Below are positions 25,327 to 34,014 of a stretch of DNA of 35,222 bases, one piece after another. Position 1 is the stretch's first letter. Each line of letters opens with the position of its first letter. The DNA is from Bacteroidota bacterium (lineage in GTDB: Bacteria > Bacteroidota > Bacteroidia > Bacteroidales > JAAYUG01): assembly GCA_029571215.1 (NCBI GenBank), contig JAKPTE010000012.1:1-35222 (forward strand), written 5' to 3'. Below the pieces are notes generated by a model. It made no database searches, was not told the DNA's origin, and was given only the letters and a program-made list of their open reading frames with translations. The position numbers and the translations under genes were made by a program.

Positions 25327-26781
25327 TTATACCGTGTAGGTAGATGATGCGGTTTCACCACCCTGACCTGTCCAGTTGGTATGAAAGAATTCACCACGCG
25401 GTTTGTCAATCCGCTCATACATGTGGGCGCCGAAGTAATCACGCTGGGCCTGAAGCAGGTTGGCCGGTAGTTTTTCGGAACGGAATGCGTCGAAATAACT
25501 GAGAGCGCTGCTGAAGGCTGGTACAGGAATTCCGTTTTTGACCGCTTCCGATACGACCACCCTCCATCCTTCCTGGGCCGCTTCGAGTTTTGTTTTGAAG
25601 AACGGATCCAGCAACAGATTCTGAAGATCAGGGTTGGCATCGAATGCCTCTTTTATTTTTCCGAGAAATGCAGAACGGATAATGCAACCACCGCGCCACA
25701 TCAAGGCAATTCCGCCGTAGTTCAGTTTCCAGCCAAATTCACGGGCAGCTTCCCTCATCAGAAGATAACCCTGGGCATAGGAAACGATTTTGGAAGCGAA
25801 CAAAGCCTTTTCGAGCATATCAATGAAAGCCTCCCTGGAACCGGAGAAACGTGGAACTGGGCCTTTAATCAGACGGGCTGCTTCCATACGTTCTTCCTTG
25901 CGGGAAGAAATTATGCGGGCAAAAACTGATTCGGCAATCAGCGTAAGTGGTACCCCCAGATCCAGGGCGGTAATTCCTGTCCATTTACCAGTACCTTTCT
26001 GGCCGGCGGCGTCGAGAATTTTTTCCACTATCGGGGTACCATCCTCATCACGGAAAGCAAGAATGTCGCGGGTTATTTCTATAAGATAGCTTTCCAGCTC
26101 GCCCGTATTCCATTTTTTGAATACCTCGTGCATTTCGTCGTAGGTCATACCCAGCAAATCGCGCATCAGATGGTATGCTTCGCAGATCAGTTGCATATCA
26201 CCATACTCGATTCCGTTGTGCACCATCTTAACAAAATGACCGGCACCGTTTTCTCCAACCCAATCGCAACAGGGTGTACCATCGGCGACTTTGGCAGCAA
26301 TTGCCTGAAAGATGGGTTTTACATGAGGCCAGGCGGCTGGAGATCCTCCCGGCATAATACTGGGGCCTTTCAATGCGCCTTCTTCCCCTCCCGAAACACC
26401 CGTTCCAATATACAAAAGTCCCTTGCTTTCCACATAGCGTGTACGACGGTTTGTATCCCCATAATGTGAATTCCCGCCATCAATAATAATATCGCCGGGT
26501 TCAAGCAGGAGAATCAATTTTTCAATAAACTCATCCACCGGATTTCCGGCTTTCACCATTAGCATCACTTTACGGGGTTTGGAGAGGGAAGCAACAAGTT
26601 CTTCCAGGCTGTGTGTGCCGATGATTTTTTTACCCTTGGCTCTTCCGGCCAAAAAATGGTCAACACGCTCAACCGTACGGTTAAAGACGGCCACGGTAAA
26701 GCCTTTGCTTTCCATATTCAGCACAAGGTTTTCTCCCATAACGGCCAATCCGATAAGTCCGATGTCAGCTTTCTGATTCAT
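25327..26781 (-). CDS. gnd: 6-phosphogluconate dehydrogenase (decarboxylating)
   Basis: Converts 6-phosphogluconate to ribulose 5-phosphate, CO2 and a reduced nicotinamide cofactor. The 484-residue long-form enzyme has an N-terminal Rossmann fold (IGLIGLAVMGENLVLNMESKG, FNRT near residue 33). Substrate-binding motifs are IDGGNSHYGDT, GTGVSGGEEGALKGPSIMPGG and GHFVKMVHNGIEYGDMQL with the catalytic Lys. The helical C-terminal domain ends in FHTNWTGQGGETASSTYTV. It is the last gene of the leftward lacI-SDR-larA-pdxB-gnd operon, 32 bp after pdxB. No zwf or pgl neighbour is present, the usual context for a general pentose-phosphate role. The company of hexuronate genes and a LarA homologue suggests that it consumes 6-phosphogluconate made from gluconate. 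Confidence 0.97.
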   Translation of the reverse strand: MNQKADIGLIGLAVMGENLVLNMESKGFTVAVFNRTVERVDHFLAGRAKGKKIIGTHSLEELVASLSKPRKVMLMVKAGNPVDEFIEKLILLLEPGDIIIDGGNSHYGDTNRRTRYVESKGLLYIGTGVSGGEEGALKGPSIMPGGSPAAWPHVKPIFQAIAAKVADGTPCCDWVGENGAGHFVKMVHNGIEYGDMQLICEAYHLMRDLLGMTYDEMHEVFKKWNTGELESYLIEITRDILAFRDEDGTPIVEKILDAAGQKGTGKWTGITALDLGVPLTLIAESVFARIISSRKEERMEAARLIKGPVPRFSGSREAFIDMLEKALFASKIVSYAQGYLLMREAAREFGWKLNYGGIALMWRGGCIIRSAFLGKIKEAFDANPDLQNLLLDPFFKTKLEAAQEGWRVVVSEAVKNGIPVPAFSSALSYFDAFRSEKLPANLLQAQRDYFGAHMYERIDKPRGEFFHTNWTGQGGETASSTYTV

Positions 26782-26813
26782 AGAATTTGTATTTTAGGTT
26801 ATTGCATTTCTTG

Positions 26814-27938
26814 TCAGATTGAAAACCCCAGTTTGCGGAATTTTTCTTCATGTACCGGAACCGGGGTATGATTTTTTACCGTGTAGGCCGGAAATTCTCT
26901 GCGCACCGGATAATTTTCCCTTTGCGTTTCAAAGGTATCGGGTGATAACCGCAGCCGTTTATCATCTTCGAGAACGGTATACGTATGCAGAATGGCTGCC
27001 GGTAATTGTTCCTTTTCAGGCACACCTGTAAGGTCAATGACAGGATGCTGAGGCCGGGGTACTTCTGAAGGATACCAGGATGTAAGCGGCAGATCAAAAA
27101 AACGGGCCAGTGAACGCACCGCCATCGCGGTTCCCGCAGCTTTTCCATCAGCTGAATATCCTGCAATGTGAGGGGTAGCAATTGTGACCCTGCTGAGCAA
27201 TTCGCGATCAATTTCCGGTTCTCCTTCCCATACATCCAGAACCACTGCTCCGGGTTTATTGATTTTTATGGCGGTGACAAGAGCGGAGTTGTCGGTAACA
27301 CTCCCACGGGATGAATTGATAAACCAGGCCCCCTTTTTCATCTTTTCAAAAAAACCGGCATCTGCCATATGCCAGGTTGCATCCGGGCCTTTTTTTTCAA
27401 GAGGGACATGCAGGGTAACCACATCCGCCTCCTGCAGCAGGTCGCCAAGGTCTACAAAGCCATCCATACCTTCCCTTCGTGCCCTGGGAGGGTCATTCAG
27501 AAGAACATGCATACCCAGTATCCGTCCAAGGGCAGCTACTTTGGAACCAACGTGCCCCACTCCGATTACACCCAGCACTTTCCCTTCGGGGGATTCGTGC
27601 TTCAACTGACTTAGAGTGACAAGCACCGATGCAATGTACTGCATTACCGAAGAAGAATTGCATCCCGGAGCATTTGCCCACTGAATGCCATTGGCTTCGC
27701 ACCAAGCCGTATCGATATGATCGTAACCGATTGTCGCCGTAGAGATAAATTTCACTCCGGTGTCCTTTAAGAGGGATTCATTGCACAGGGTGCGCGTCCG
27801 GATAATGAGTGCGTCGGCATTACGGATCAGTTCCTTCGTAATGTCTCTGCCCGGTAAATAGGTTACTTCGGCGTATGGCTCCAGCACCCCTCTGAGATAT
27901 GGGATTTTATGATCAGCTATTATTTTGTATTTTCCCAT
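26814..27938 (-). CDS. pdxB: PdxB-like erythronate-4-phosphate dehydrogenase / D-2-hydroxyacid dehydrogenase
   Basis: PdxB oxidises 4-phosphoerythronate in pyridoxal phosphate synthesis. The 374-residue protein aligns by eye with PdxB over its full length: TATIGYDHIDTAWCEANGI, the NAD-binding GVIGVGHVGSKVAALG with NDPPRAR, INSSRGSVTDNSAL, VLDVWEGEPEID, ATPHIAGYSADGKAAGT with the catalytic His, and the PdxB-specific C-terminus (FETQRENYPVRREFPAY and EEKFRKLGF). I chose the ATG at 27938, which leaves a 7-bp gap to the larA-like stop and starts at the family N-terminus; an in-frame ATG at 28076 would add 46 residues inside the previous gene. Its place in a sugar-acid operon is unexpected; it may supply PLP, or oxidise a related hydroxyacid. 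Confidence 0.87.
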   Translation of the reverse strand: MGKYKIIADHKIPYLRGVLEPYAEVTYLPGRDITKELIRNADALIIRTRTLCNESLLKDTGVKFISTATIGYDHIDTAWCEANGIQWANAPGCNSSSVMQYIASVLVTLSQLKHESPEGKVLGVIGVGHVGSKVAALGRILGMHVLLNDPPRARREGMDGFVDLGDLLQEADVVTLHVPLEKKGPDATWHMADAGFFEKMKKGAWFINSSRGSVTDNSALVTAIKINKPGAVVLDVWEGEPEIDRELLSRVTIATPHIAGYSADGKAAGTAMAVRSLARFFDLPLTSWYPSEVPRPQHPVIDLTGVPEKEQLPAAILHTYTVLEDDKRLRLSPDTFETQRENYPVRREFPAYTVKNHTPVPVHEEKFRKLGFSI

Positions 27939-27945
27939 CTTTGTG

Positions 27946-29226
27946 TCACTCCCTGTTTTCAAAACGGTTTCGTACTGACCAGAGGCCCAGTCCCGGATTG
28001 GAAATATAGTAAAATCTTTCGCCATTCGGAAGAATATTCCACCCTTCGGTACACCTTTCCGGACGGTAGAGTCCAAGTGCTTCCTTCAGTGGCATGTATT
28101 CGTACCCAACACCCGTAATATCCTTTTTACCAATATGTTCCGTGCAATAGACAATCCGGAACCTGTTCTCCGAACTGCCATGGATCAGATGCGCTGCTAC
28201 GCCCAGGTTATCCATGAGATCTTTTTCTCTGGCTGCCAGGGGCAGAATCTCTGCCGAGGGCCTGTATCCGTATTTTCTTATCAGTGCATCCATTCCCAGA
28301 TCTTCGCCAAAGCGTGCCACACCGGGTGCTATCACCACCAGTTTTCCTCCGTCAGCAAGTGCCATTCGTGTGCGGTAAATGCTCTTATTTCCCAGCCATG
28401 TTGTCCTGTACTCGTCGGGTCTCAGATAAACAACTGCATGAGAAAGCGGTTCATTCAGCATGGTGAAATTTACCTCAAGTGCCAGATTGGATGCTTTCAG
28501 GAAACATTCCTGGTCATCCCCAATATAAAGACCTTTTACTGGGGAGGGATCGTTTGGTTTACCACCGACAACTGTCTGGATATAAATCACCGGTAAATGA
28601 CCGGCATACTGTATTTCCGCCTGCCGGAACAATTCTCTTACCGGGTTAAGGGCTTTCCCCATAATACGTTCCATACCATAGGCAGCACCCAGAAAATGGC
28701 TTTTATGAATGGCTTCAGATCCTCCCGTACCTACAAACAGGTTCTTGTTGTATCCGGCCATTCCGGCCACTTCATGGGGGACAACCTGTCCAACGGAAAA
28801 AATGGCATCAAAGTTTCCTTCCACCAACATTTTATTAACCTGCACCGGCCAGGAATAATTAACGGCACCTTGCGAGATTTCCTTCACCTTGTATTCCGGA
28901 ATCCGCCCAAGGGTAACAGTATCTTTTCTCCAGTTATGCACATAAAAAAGGTTGGAAGGCACTTTTCCGAACATATTCCGGATTTCTTCGGGTTTCATCG
29001 GTTCATGGGTTCCGAGGGCAGGTAGGATGGCACCAACTTTGCTACCATAAAATTCCCAGAGTATTTCGGTAATATAACCAGCCCACGAATGCACACGGGT
29101 AAAATCTGGTGGGATAATTAAAACCTTTTTGAAAGAACCCAGAACCCGCAAAACGGAAAACAGTTTTTCCTTAAGTTCGGTAGCAGGTATTCCGCGTTCA
29201 GGTTCTTTTGCACCAAGCCACATCAT
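27946..29226 (-). CDS. LarA-superfamily nickel-pincer racemase/epimerase; candidate D-mannonate/D-gluconate 2-epimerase
   Basis: LarA enzymes interconvert the C2 configuration of 2-hydroxyacids using the nickel-pincer nucleotide. The 426-residue protein keeps the key residues of LarA: PPDFTR (D41, R44), LGTHEPM (H74), VVPHEVAGMAGYNKN (H151, K161) and AIHKSHF (H177). The intervals H151-K161 (10) and H151-H177 (26) equal those of Lactobacillus plantarum LarA H174-K184 and H174-H200, so K161 should hold the pincer and H177 the nickel. It is flanked by a mannonate-type SDR (31 bp before), pdxB (7 bp after) and gnd. D-gluconate 2-epimerases are known in this superfamily, and mannonate is the C2 epimer of gluconate, so that activity is my preferred assignment. 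Lactate or another hydroxyacid cannot be excluded. Cofactor genes lie at 12784-15563. Confidence 0.85.
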   Translation of the reverse strand: MMWLGAKEPERGIPATELKEKLFSVLRVLGSFKKVLIIPPDFTRVHSWAGYITEILWEFYGSKVGAILPALGTHEPMKPEEIRNMFGKVPSNLFYVHNWRKDTVTLGRIPEYKVKEISQGAVNYSWPVQVNKMLVEGNFDAIFSVGQVVPHEVAGMAGYNKNLFVGTGGSEAIHKSHFLGAAYGMERIMGKALNPVRELFRQAEIQYAGHLPVIYIQTVVGGKPNDPSPVKGLYIGDDQECFLKASNLALEVNFTMLNEPLSHAVVYLRPDEYRTTWLGNKSIYRTRMALADGGKLVVIAPGVARFGEDLGMDALIRKYGYRPSAEILPLAAREKDLMDNLGVAAHLIHGSSENRFRIVYCTEHIGKKDITGVGYEYMPLKEALGLYRPERCTEGWNILPNGERFYYISNPGLGLWSVRNRFENRE

Positions 29227-29257
29227 GCGATAATTCTTTTATAGCATAAAACAGACT

Positions 29258-30103
29258 TCAGACCCCGCTATAAGCATTAAATCCTCCGTCGACCGGTATA
29301 ATAGCGCCGGTAACAAAAGCCGACATATCAGACAGAAGATAGAGCACGGTACCCACAAGATCTTCCGGATTTCCAAAGCGGTTCATCGGAGTATGGCTGA
29401 GAATTTTAGAACCCCTTTCGGTAAGGGATCCGTCTTCCTTCAGGAGAAGGGACCTGTTCTGATGGGTAAGGAAGAAACCCGGTGCAATGGCATTGACACG
29501 GATGCCTGAAGGAGCAAGGTGCACAGCCAGCCATTGGGTGAAGTTCACCACAGCAGCCTTTCCGGCTGAGTATGCCGGAATACGCGTCAACGGCCGGTAG
29601 GCATTCATAGAGGCGATATTGAGGATAACACCCTGTCGCCTGGTCAGCATTTCCCGCGAAAAAACATGTGTCGGGAGAACTGTTCCCAGGAAGTTCAGGT
29701 CAAGGGCACCACGGAAAGCATTGACATCCAGTCCAAAAAACGTTTCCTCCGGAGAAATATCCGGCTCGGCCTTCTCTCTTCCGGTGGTAGCCCCCGGCAC
29801 ATTTCCCCCTGCTCCGTTAATCAGAAAATCAACAGCGGGAAAATGTCTCAAAACAGATTCATATGCCTTTTCCAGAGAGGTTCGGTCGCATACATCCGCA
29901 CAGACACTGAGTGAATTAGTGCCAAATTCCTTCCTGATTTCTTCCGACAAGGTATCGGCCACACAGGAGTTACGGTCCAGAATAACGGTGTTGATTCCTG
30001 CCATGGCACATCCTTTGGCAATAGCCGTACCCAGTACACCTCCCCCACCGGTAATCAGGCAGGTTTTACCTTTCAGGCTCTGAAAAAACGGGTTGTCATT
30101 CAT
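29258..30103 (-). CDS. SDR-family oxidoreductase, probable D-mannonate oxidoreductase (fructuronate reductase)
   Basis: A 281-residue short-chain dehydrogenase. The cofactor loop is TGGGGVLGTAIAKG (residues 18-31), NGAGG is in the middle, and the catalytic Ser plus YSAGK (Tyr near residue 177) are intact, with IRVNAIAPGFF downstream and a C-terminal VDGGFNAYSGV typical of sugar-acid SDRs. A long insertion after NGAGG (about residues 95-125, rich in charged residues) matches members found beside uronate isomerase genes, where they reduce D-fructuronate to D-mannonate in place of UxuB. Its start overlaps the lacI stop by 8 bp, so translation is coupled. The activity is inferred from context with UxaC and UxaE; other keto-sugar substrates are possible. 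Confidence 0.8.
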   Translation of the reverse strand: MNDNPFFQSLKGKTCLITGGGGVLGTAIAKGCAMAGINTVILDRNSCVADTLSEEIRKEFGTNSLSVCADVCDRTSLEKAYESVLRHFPAVDFLINGAGGNVPGATTGREKAEPDISPEETFFGLDVNAFRGALDLNFLGTVLPTHVFSREMLTRRQGVILNIASMNAYRPLTRIPAYSAGKAAVVNFTQWLAVHLAPSGIRVNAIAPGFFLTHQNRSLLLKEDGSLTERGSKILSHTPMNRFGNPEDLVGTVLYLLSDMSAFVTGAIIPVDGGFNAYSGV

Positions 30104-31157
30104 AGTACATTAAATTTTCACGGGTAATAATATCAATGGGCATGTAGCTGATACGATCAACAGGCTTCTGCATGACAAGGGCGTTATAAAGGTCCATAAG
30201 TCCCAGGTATCCCTGAAGATCAGGTTTCTGCCCTATAAGAAAAGTAATATTTCCCTTTTCAAGATGAGTCCGGTTTTCAGGGGTCAGGTCATACCCTGCC
30301 AGCAGTGAAACGGAATGATTGAGTGATTGCAGCGCCTCCGCCACTTTACCAGCATTGGAATTAACAACAAAAATACCCGAAATGGAAGGATTTACTTCAA
30401 GAAAGTCACGCAATGATTTCTGAATAGCCTGAGCCTCGTTGCTTCTGACGTGAAGTATTTTTGTTGTGTTAACTTTTGCAGAAGAATTCTGGGAAAAGTA
30501 GTCGGAAAATCCCTTTTCCCGTTCGCTGATATGTACTTGTTCCTCGATGGGACCAGCGATGCTGACAATTGCTATAAGGGCATCCCGGGGCAACATTCTT
30601 TCGAACAGATGTGCTGCCACGCGTCCGCTCTGCCGCGAATTCTGGCCTATAAATGCCAGAGGATAACGAAGCGGGACAAAGGCATTGATCAACACTACGG
30701 GAATGGACAAGTCGCGGCATTTTCGCAGGAAACTGATGGCATGCCGGGCATACAGAGGAGCAACCACAACTCCGTCGGGTTTGTTTCGTAGGAGCTCCGC
30801 CGATTTTTGTTCGAAGGTAGTCAGATCGAACACACTGAAAAGGTATTCTTCCAGCGTAACACCAAAATGGGATATTTCAGAGAGAGCCCTGTACATTCCT
30901 TTCAGAGGATCATCCCAGAAGGAGACCTGGTTGAAGGAACCGGGAATGAGGGCAGCAAACCGCCACTTTTTTTTCATGACCAGGGTGCGGGCAAGAATAT
31001 CAGGTTTGTAATTCAGCTCTTCAATTACCTTTTGAACTTTTTCCCTTGTTTCCTTTGCTACCTCTCCCCTGTTATGAATTACCCGGTCAACTGTTCCGAT
31101 AGAAACACCGGCACTCTTTGCGATATCAATTATCCGAACCTTTTTTACCGGGCACAT
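30096..31157 (-). CDS. LacI-family transcriptional regulator of the hexuronate locus
   Basis: A 353-residue repressor/activator. The N-terminal helix-turn-helix and hinge helix are clear: IIDIAKSAGVSIGTVDRVIHNRGEVAKETREKV, then LNYKPDILART (residues 8-62). A periplasmic-binding-protein-like sugar-sensing domain follows (FAALIPGSFNQVSFW, KPDGVVVAPLY, FIGQNSRQSGRVAAHLFE, SGIFVVNSNAGKVAEAL, LLAGYDLTPEN). A perfect 20-bp palindrome lies 39 bp before its ATG, between it and the divergent uxaE-uxaC genes, and is the likely operator for both directions and for autoregulation. The gene leads the leftward operon and overlaps the SDR gene. The inducer is probably a hexuronate intermediate. Confidence 0.92.
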   Translation of the reverse strand: MCPVKKVRIIDIAKSAGVSIGTVDRVIHNRGEVAKETREKVQKVIEELNYKPDILARTLVMKKKWRFAALIPGSFNQVSFWDDPLKGMYRALSEISHFGVTLEEYLFSVFDLTTFEQKSAELLRNKPDGVVVAPLYARHAISFLRKCRDLSIPVVLINAFVPLRYPLAFIGQNSRQSGRVAAHLFERMLPRDALIAIVSIAGPIEEQVHISEREKGFSDYFSQNSSAKVNTTKILHVRSNEAQAIQKSLRDFLEVNPSISGIFVVNSNAGKVAEALQSLNHSVSLLAGYDLTPENRTHLEKGNITFLIGQKPDLQGYLGLMDLYNALVMQKPVDRISYMPIDIITRENLMYYE

Positions 31158-31196
31158 AAAAAAGTATTTTCTGCAAAGTAAATCAAAATTTCGTAT

Positions 31197-31216
31197 TTCC
31201 GTGTACGTACACGGAA
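31197..31216. promoter_or_regulatory. Perfect 20-bp palindromic LacI-type operator
   Basis: TTCCGTGTACGTACACGGAA is fully self-complementary, with a central CG as LacI-family sites have. It lies 40 bp from the lacI ATG and 135 bp from the uxaE ATG. A near-consensus TACTTTG box lies about 15 nt to its left on the minus strand, so binding would block the leftward promoter. No second full copy was seen in the window. Confidence 0.88.
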
Positions 31217-31350
31217 TTTTTATGACCGATGAAAAAGTAATTTATTCAGGGACTTAGATACAAATTGCTTTTCTGCAGGAGAAACAGATGAAACAGGTCC
31301 ATGCTTTTTATTAATTTGCCATCGGAAAACACAAACTAATAATCATAGAT

Positions 31351-32586
31351 ATGCAGCTTGGCACTTATAGTATGGGCATAGGCGACAGGTTCGGTCTTCA
31401 GGGGAAAGCGCAGCTCAGGGCACTGCAGATGGCTGCCCGTGAAGGAATAACCATCACACCGGTGTGGAACAAATCGAACCGGGAACATGAACTGGTGCAT
31501 AGTGAACCCATTGACACAAGACTTGCGGCTGAAGAAGCGGTGCGGGAAACAGGATGGGGAACACCCTGGTTTCTTGACGCCGATCACATTAGCCGCGCCA
31601 ATGTTGACCGCTTTATAGAGCATTGCAATTTTTTCACCCTGGATGTATCTGATTATATCGGCAGAAAAGCCCCGGAGGAAGACACGAAAAGGTTCCTTCG
31701 TAGCAATGCACCCCTTGTTGATAGTAAAAGCTCGCCTGATCTTCCTGACCTTACGGAAGGACTTCTCCAGACTGTGGCAGAAAAATACCTTTACGCAGTA
31801 ATGGAAGCAGCCGAGTTGTACACTTATATTCACGCACATAAAAAAGACTTCATCTGCGAGGTATCGATGGATGAAACCGACACTCCCCAGACGCCCGGGG
31901 AACTGTTCCTCATTCTTAAAGCGCTATCTGATTATGGTGTTCCGGTGAATACCATTGCACCGAAATTTTCGGGCCGGTTCAATAAAGGGGTAGACTATAT
32001 AGGTGATATCGAATATTTTGCACAGGAATTTGAACAGGATCTCCTTGTGGTGCGGGAAGCTAAAAAACAGTTTTCTCTGCCTCCTGATCTCAAAATCAGC
32101 ATTCATTCAGGCAGCGACAAATTCAGTCTGTATCCGGTCATAGGCAGGCTGATACGAAAATACGACGAAGGGATCCACCTGAAGACAGCAGGAACCACAT
32201 GGCTGGAAGAATTGGCCGGACTGGCTCTGGGCAATGAGGATGGTCTGGAACTTGCCAAAAGGATTTATATTAAAGCACTTGATCGGGTGGATGAACTAAT
32301 CCAGCCTTACAGAACCGTAATCGACATAAAGAGAGAACATCTTCCGCCGGCGGAAAAAGTGTACCATTGGAGCGGAGAAGAATTTGCTGCTGCCTTGCGG
32401 CACGAACCGAGAAATCCCTCCTTCAATCCCGATTTCCGGCAGCTTCTTCATGTGGCTTATAAAATTGCAGCGGAGTATTCCAACATTTACACCCAAAATG
32501 TTAGAGCCAACGAAAAGGTCATCGGAGAGCTGGTGACCGACAACCTGTACAATAAACACATCCGAAAACTGTTTTTAAATAAATAA
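31351..32586 (+). CDS. uxaE: UxaE, tagaturonate-fructuronate epimerase
   Basis: Interconverts D-tagaturonate and D-fructuronate, letting galacturonate enter the glucuronate branch. The 411-residue protein fits the UxaE family (tagaturonate epimerase) by length and segments: QLGTYSMGIGDRFGLQGKAQ at the start, TPVWNKSNREH, FLDADHISRANVDRF, EVSMDETDTPQTPGELF (acidic, likely metal-binding), IAPKFSGRFNKGVDYIGD, SIHSGSDKFSLYP and HLKTAGTTWLEEL. It is the first rightward gene from the shared regulatory region; uxaC follows after 16 bp. The name rests on family recognition plus context with UxaC; I have not been able to verify it by search. Confidence 0.88.
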   Translation: MQLGTYSMGIGDRFGLQGKAQLRALQMAAREGITITPVWNKSNREHELVHSEPIDTRLAAEEAVRETGWGTPWFLDADHISRANVDRFIEHCNFFTLDVSDYIGRKAPEEDTKRFLRSNAPLVDSKSSPDLPDLTEGLLQTVAEKYLYAVMEAAELYTYIHAHKKDFICEVSMDETDTPQTPGELFLILKALSDYGVPVNTIAPKFSGRFNKGVDYIGDIEYFAQEFEQDLLVVREAKKQFSLPPDLKISIHSGSDKFSLYPVIGRLIRKYDEGIHLKTAGTTWLEELAGLALGNEDGLELAKRIYIKALDRVDELIQPYRTVIDIKREHLPPAEKVYHWSGEEFAAALRHEPRNPSFNPDFRQLLHVAYKIAAEYSNIYTQNVRANEKVIGELVTDNLYNKHIRKLFLNK

Positions 32587-32602
32587 AAACTTTCCTGCAC
32601 CC

Positions 32603-34006
32603 ATGAAAAATTTTCTTGATAAGAATTTTCTTCTTCAGAACAAAACGGCCGAAGAACTTTACCACGGATATGCCGAGAATCTTCCGATCATCGATTACCA
32701 TTGTCATTTACCCGCCGACGAAATTGCATCAGACCGTCAGTTTGAGAACCTGACAAAAATTTGGCTTGATGGCGATCATTATAAATGGCGGGCCATGCGT
32801 GCCGCAGGGGTAGATGAAAAATACTGTACGGGCAATGCGCCAGACAAGGAGAAATTCCGCCAATGGGCATGGACAGTGCCCCTGACGTTGAGAAATCCTC
32901 TGTATCACTGGACGCATCTTGAATTGCGCAGGTATTTCGGACTTAACGACCTCCTGAGCCCTGAAACAGCCGACCATATTTACCATTATGCCTCTTCTCT
33001 CTTGCGGGAGCCAAACTACAGCGTAAAGAATCTACTGCGTAAAATGAAGGTTGAAGTAGTTTGTACCACGGATGATCCCGCCGATACACTGGAACATCAT
33101 CAGGCGCTTGCAAAGAGCAATTTTGAAATCAAAATCTTCCCGGCCTTTCGTCCTGACAAAGCCATGGCAGTTGAAAACCCGGAAAGCTACAACGCATACC
33201 TTGCCCGGCTGGAAGCTGTTGTTAACAGGCCGATTACCCATTTCCGTGATTTACTGGAAGCCCTGGAAGAAAGGCACCTGTTTTTCCATAAAATGGGGTG
33301 CCGCATTTCTGACCATGGACTGGAAACCATGTACAGTGAACCATACACAGAACATGAAATAGAGAGCATCTTCAACAAAGTAAGGAGTGGAAATGCTCTG
33401 CAGGAGGAGGAAATTCTGAAACTCCGTTCCTGCATGTTATACGAAATGGCGGTCATGGATCATGCGGCAGGATGGGTTCAACAGTATCATCTGGGAGCTT
33501 TGCGGAACAATTCCACCCGTATGTTTATGAAAGTAGGGCCGGATAAGGGATTTGATTCCATTGGTGATTTTGAACTGGCCCGTCCACTCTCACGGTTTCT
33601 TGACCGCCTCGACCGGGAAAATAAATTGACCAAGACCATCCTGTACAACCTGAATCCGGCCCACAATGAACTGATAGCCACCATGGCAGGAAACTTCAAC
33701 GATGGTTCGGTACCTGGAAAAATGCAATTCGGGAGCGGATGGTGGTTCTTAGACCAGAAAGACGGTATTGAAAAACAACTCAATACCCTTTCCGCCATGG
33801 GGCTTCTGAGCCGGTTTGTCGGTATGCTCACCGATTCCCGCAGTTTCCTCTCCTACCCTCGTCATGAATATTTCCGCCGAGTTCTCTGCAACCTTATCGG
33901 AACGGATGTGGAACAGGGACTGCTCCCAAATGACATGAACCTGCTGGGGAAAATGGTACAGGACATCTGTTATTACAATGCGAAAAAATATTTCGGCTGG
34001 GATTAG
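32603..34006 (+). CDS. uxaC: Uronate isomerase UxaC
   Basis: Isomerises D-glucuronate to D-fructuronate and D-galacturonate to D-tagaturonate. The 467-residue amidohydrolase-superfamily protein has the metal-binding IIDYHCHLPADEI (H33, H35). Further family segments are TDDPADTLEHHQAL, FPAFRPDKA, GCRISDHGLETMY, AAGWVQQYHLGALRNN and GMLTDSRSFLSYPRHEYFRR with the late conserved Asp/Ser region. Length and domain order are standard. It is co-transcribed with uxaE, and the tandem 327-bp repeat array begins 9 bp after its stop. Confidence 0.97.
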   Translation: MKNFLDKNFLLQNKTAEELYHGYAENLPIIDYHCHLPADEIASDRQFENLTKIWLDGDHYKWRAMRAAGVDEKYCTGNAPDKEKFRQWAWTVPLTLRNPLYHWTHLELRRYFGLNDLLSPETADHIYHYASSLLREPNYSVKNLLRKMKVEVVCTTDDPADTLEHHQALAKSNFEIKIFPAFRPDKAMAVENPESYNAYLARLEAVVNRPITHFRDLLEALEERHLFFHKMGCRISDHGLETMYSEPYTEHEIESIFNKVRSGNALQEEEILKLRSCMLYEMAVMDHAAGWVQQYHLGALRNNSTRMFMKVGPDKGFDSIGDFELARPLSRFLDRLDRENKLTKTILYNLNPAHNELIATMAGNFNDGSVPGKMQFGSGWWFLDQKDGIEKQLNTLSAMGLLSRFVGMLTDSRSFLSYPRHEYFRRVLCNLIGTDVEQGLLPNDMNLLGKMVQDICYYNAKKYFGWD

Positions 34007-34014
34007 ATAAACCC

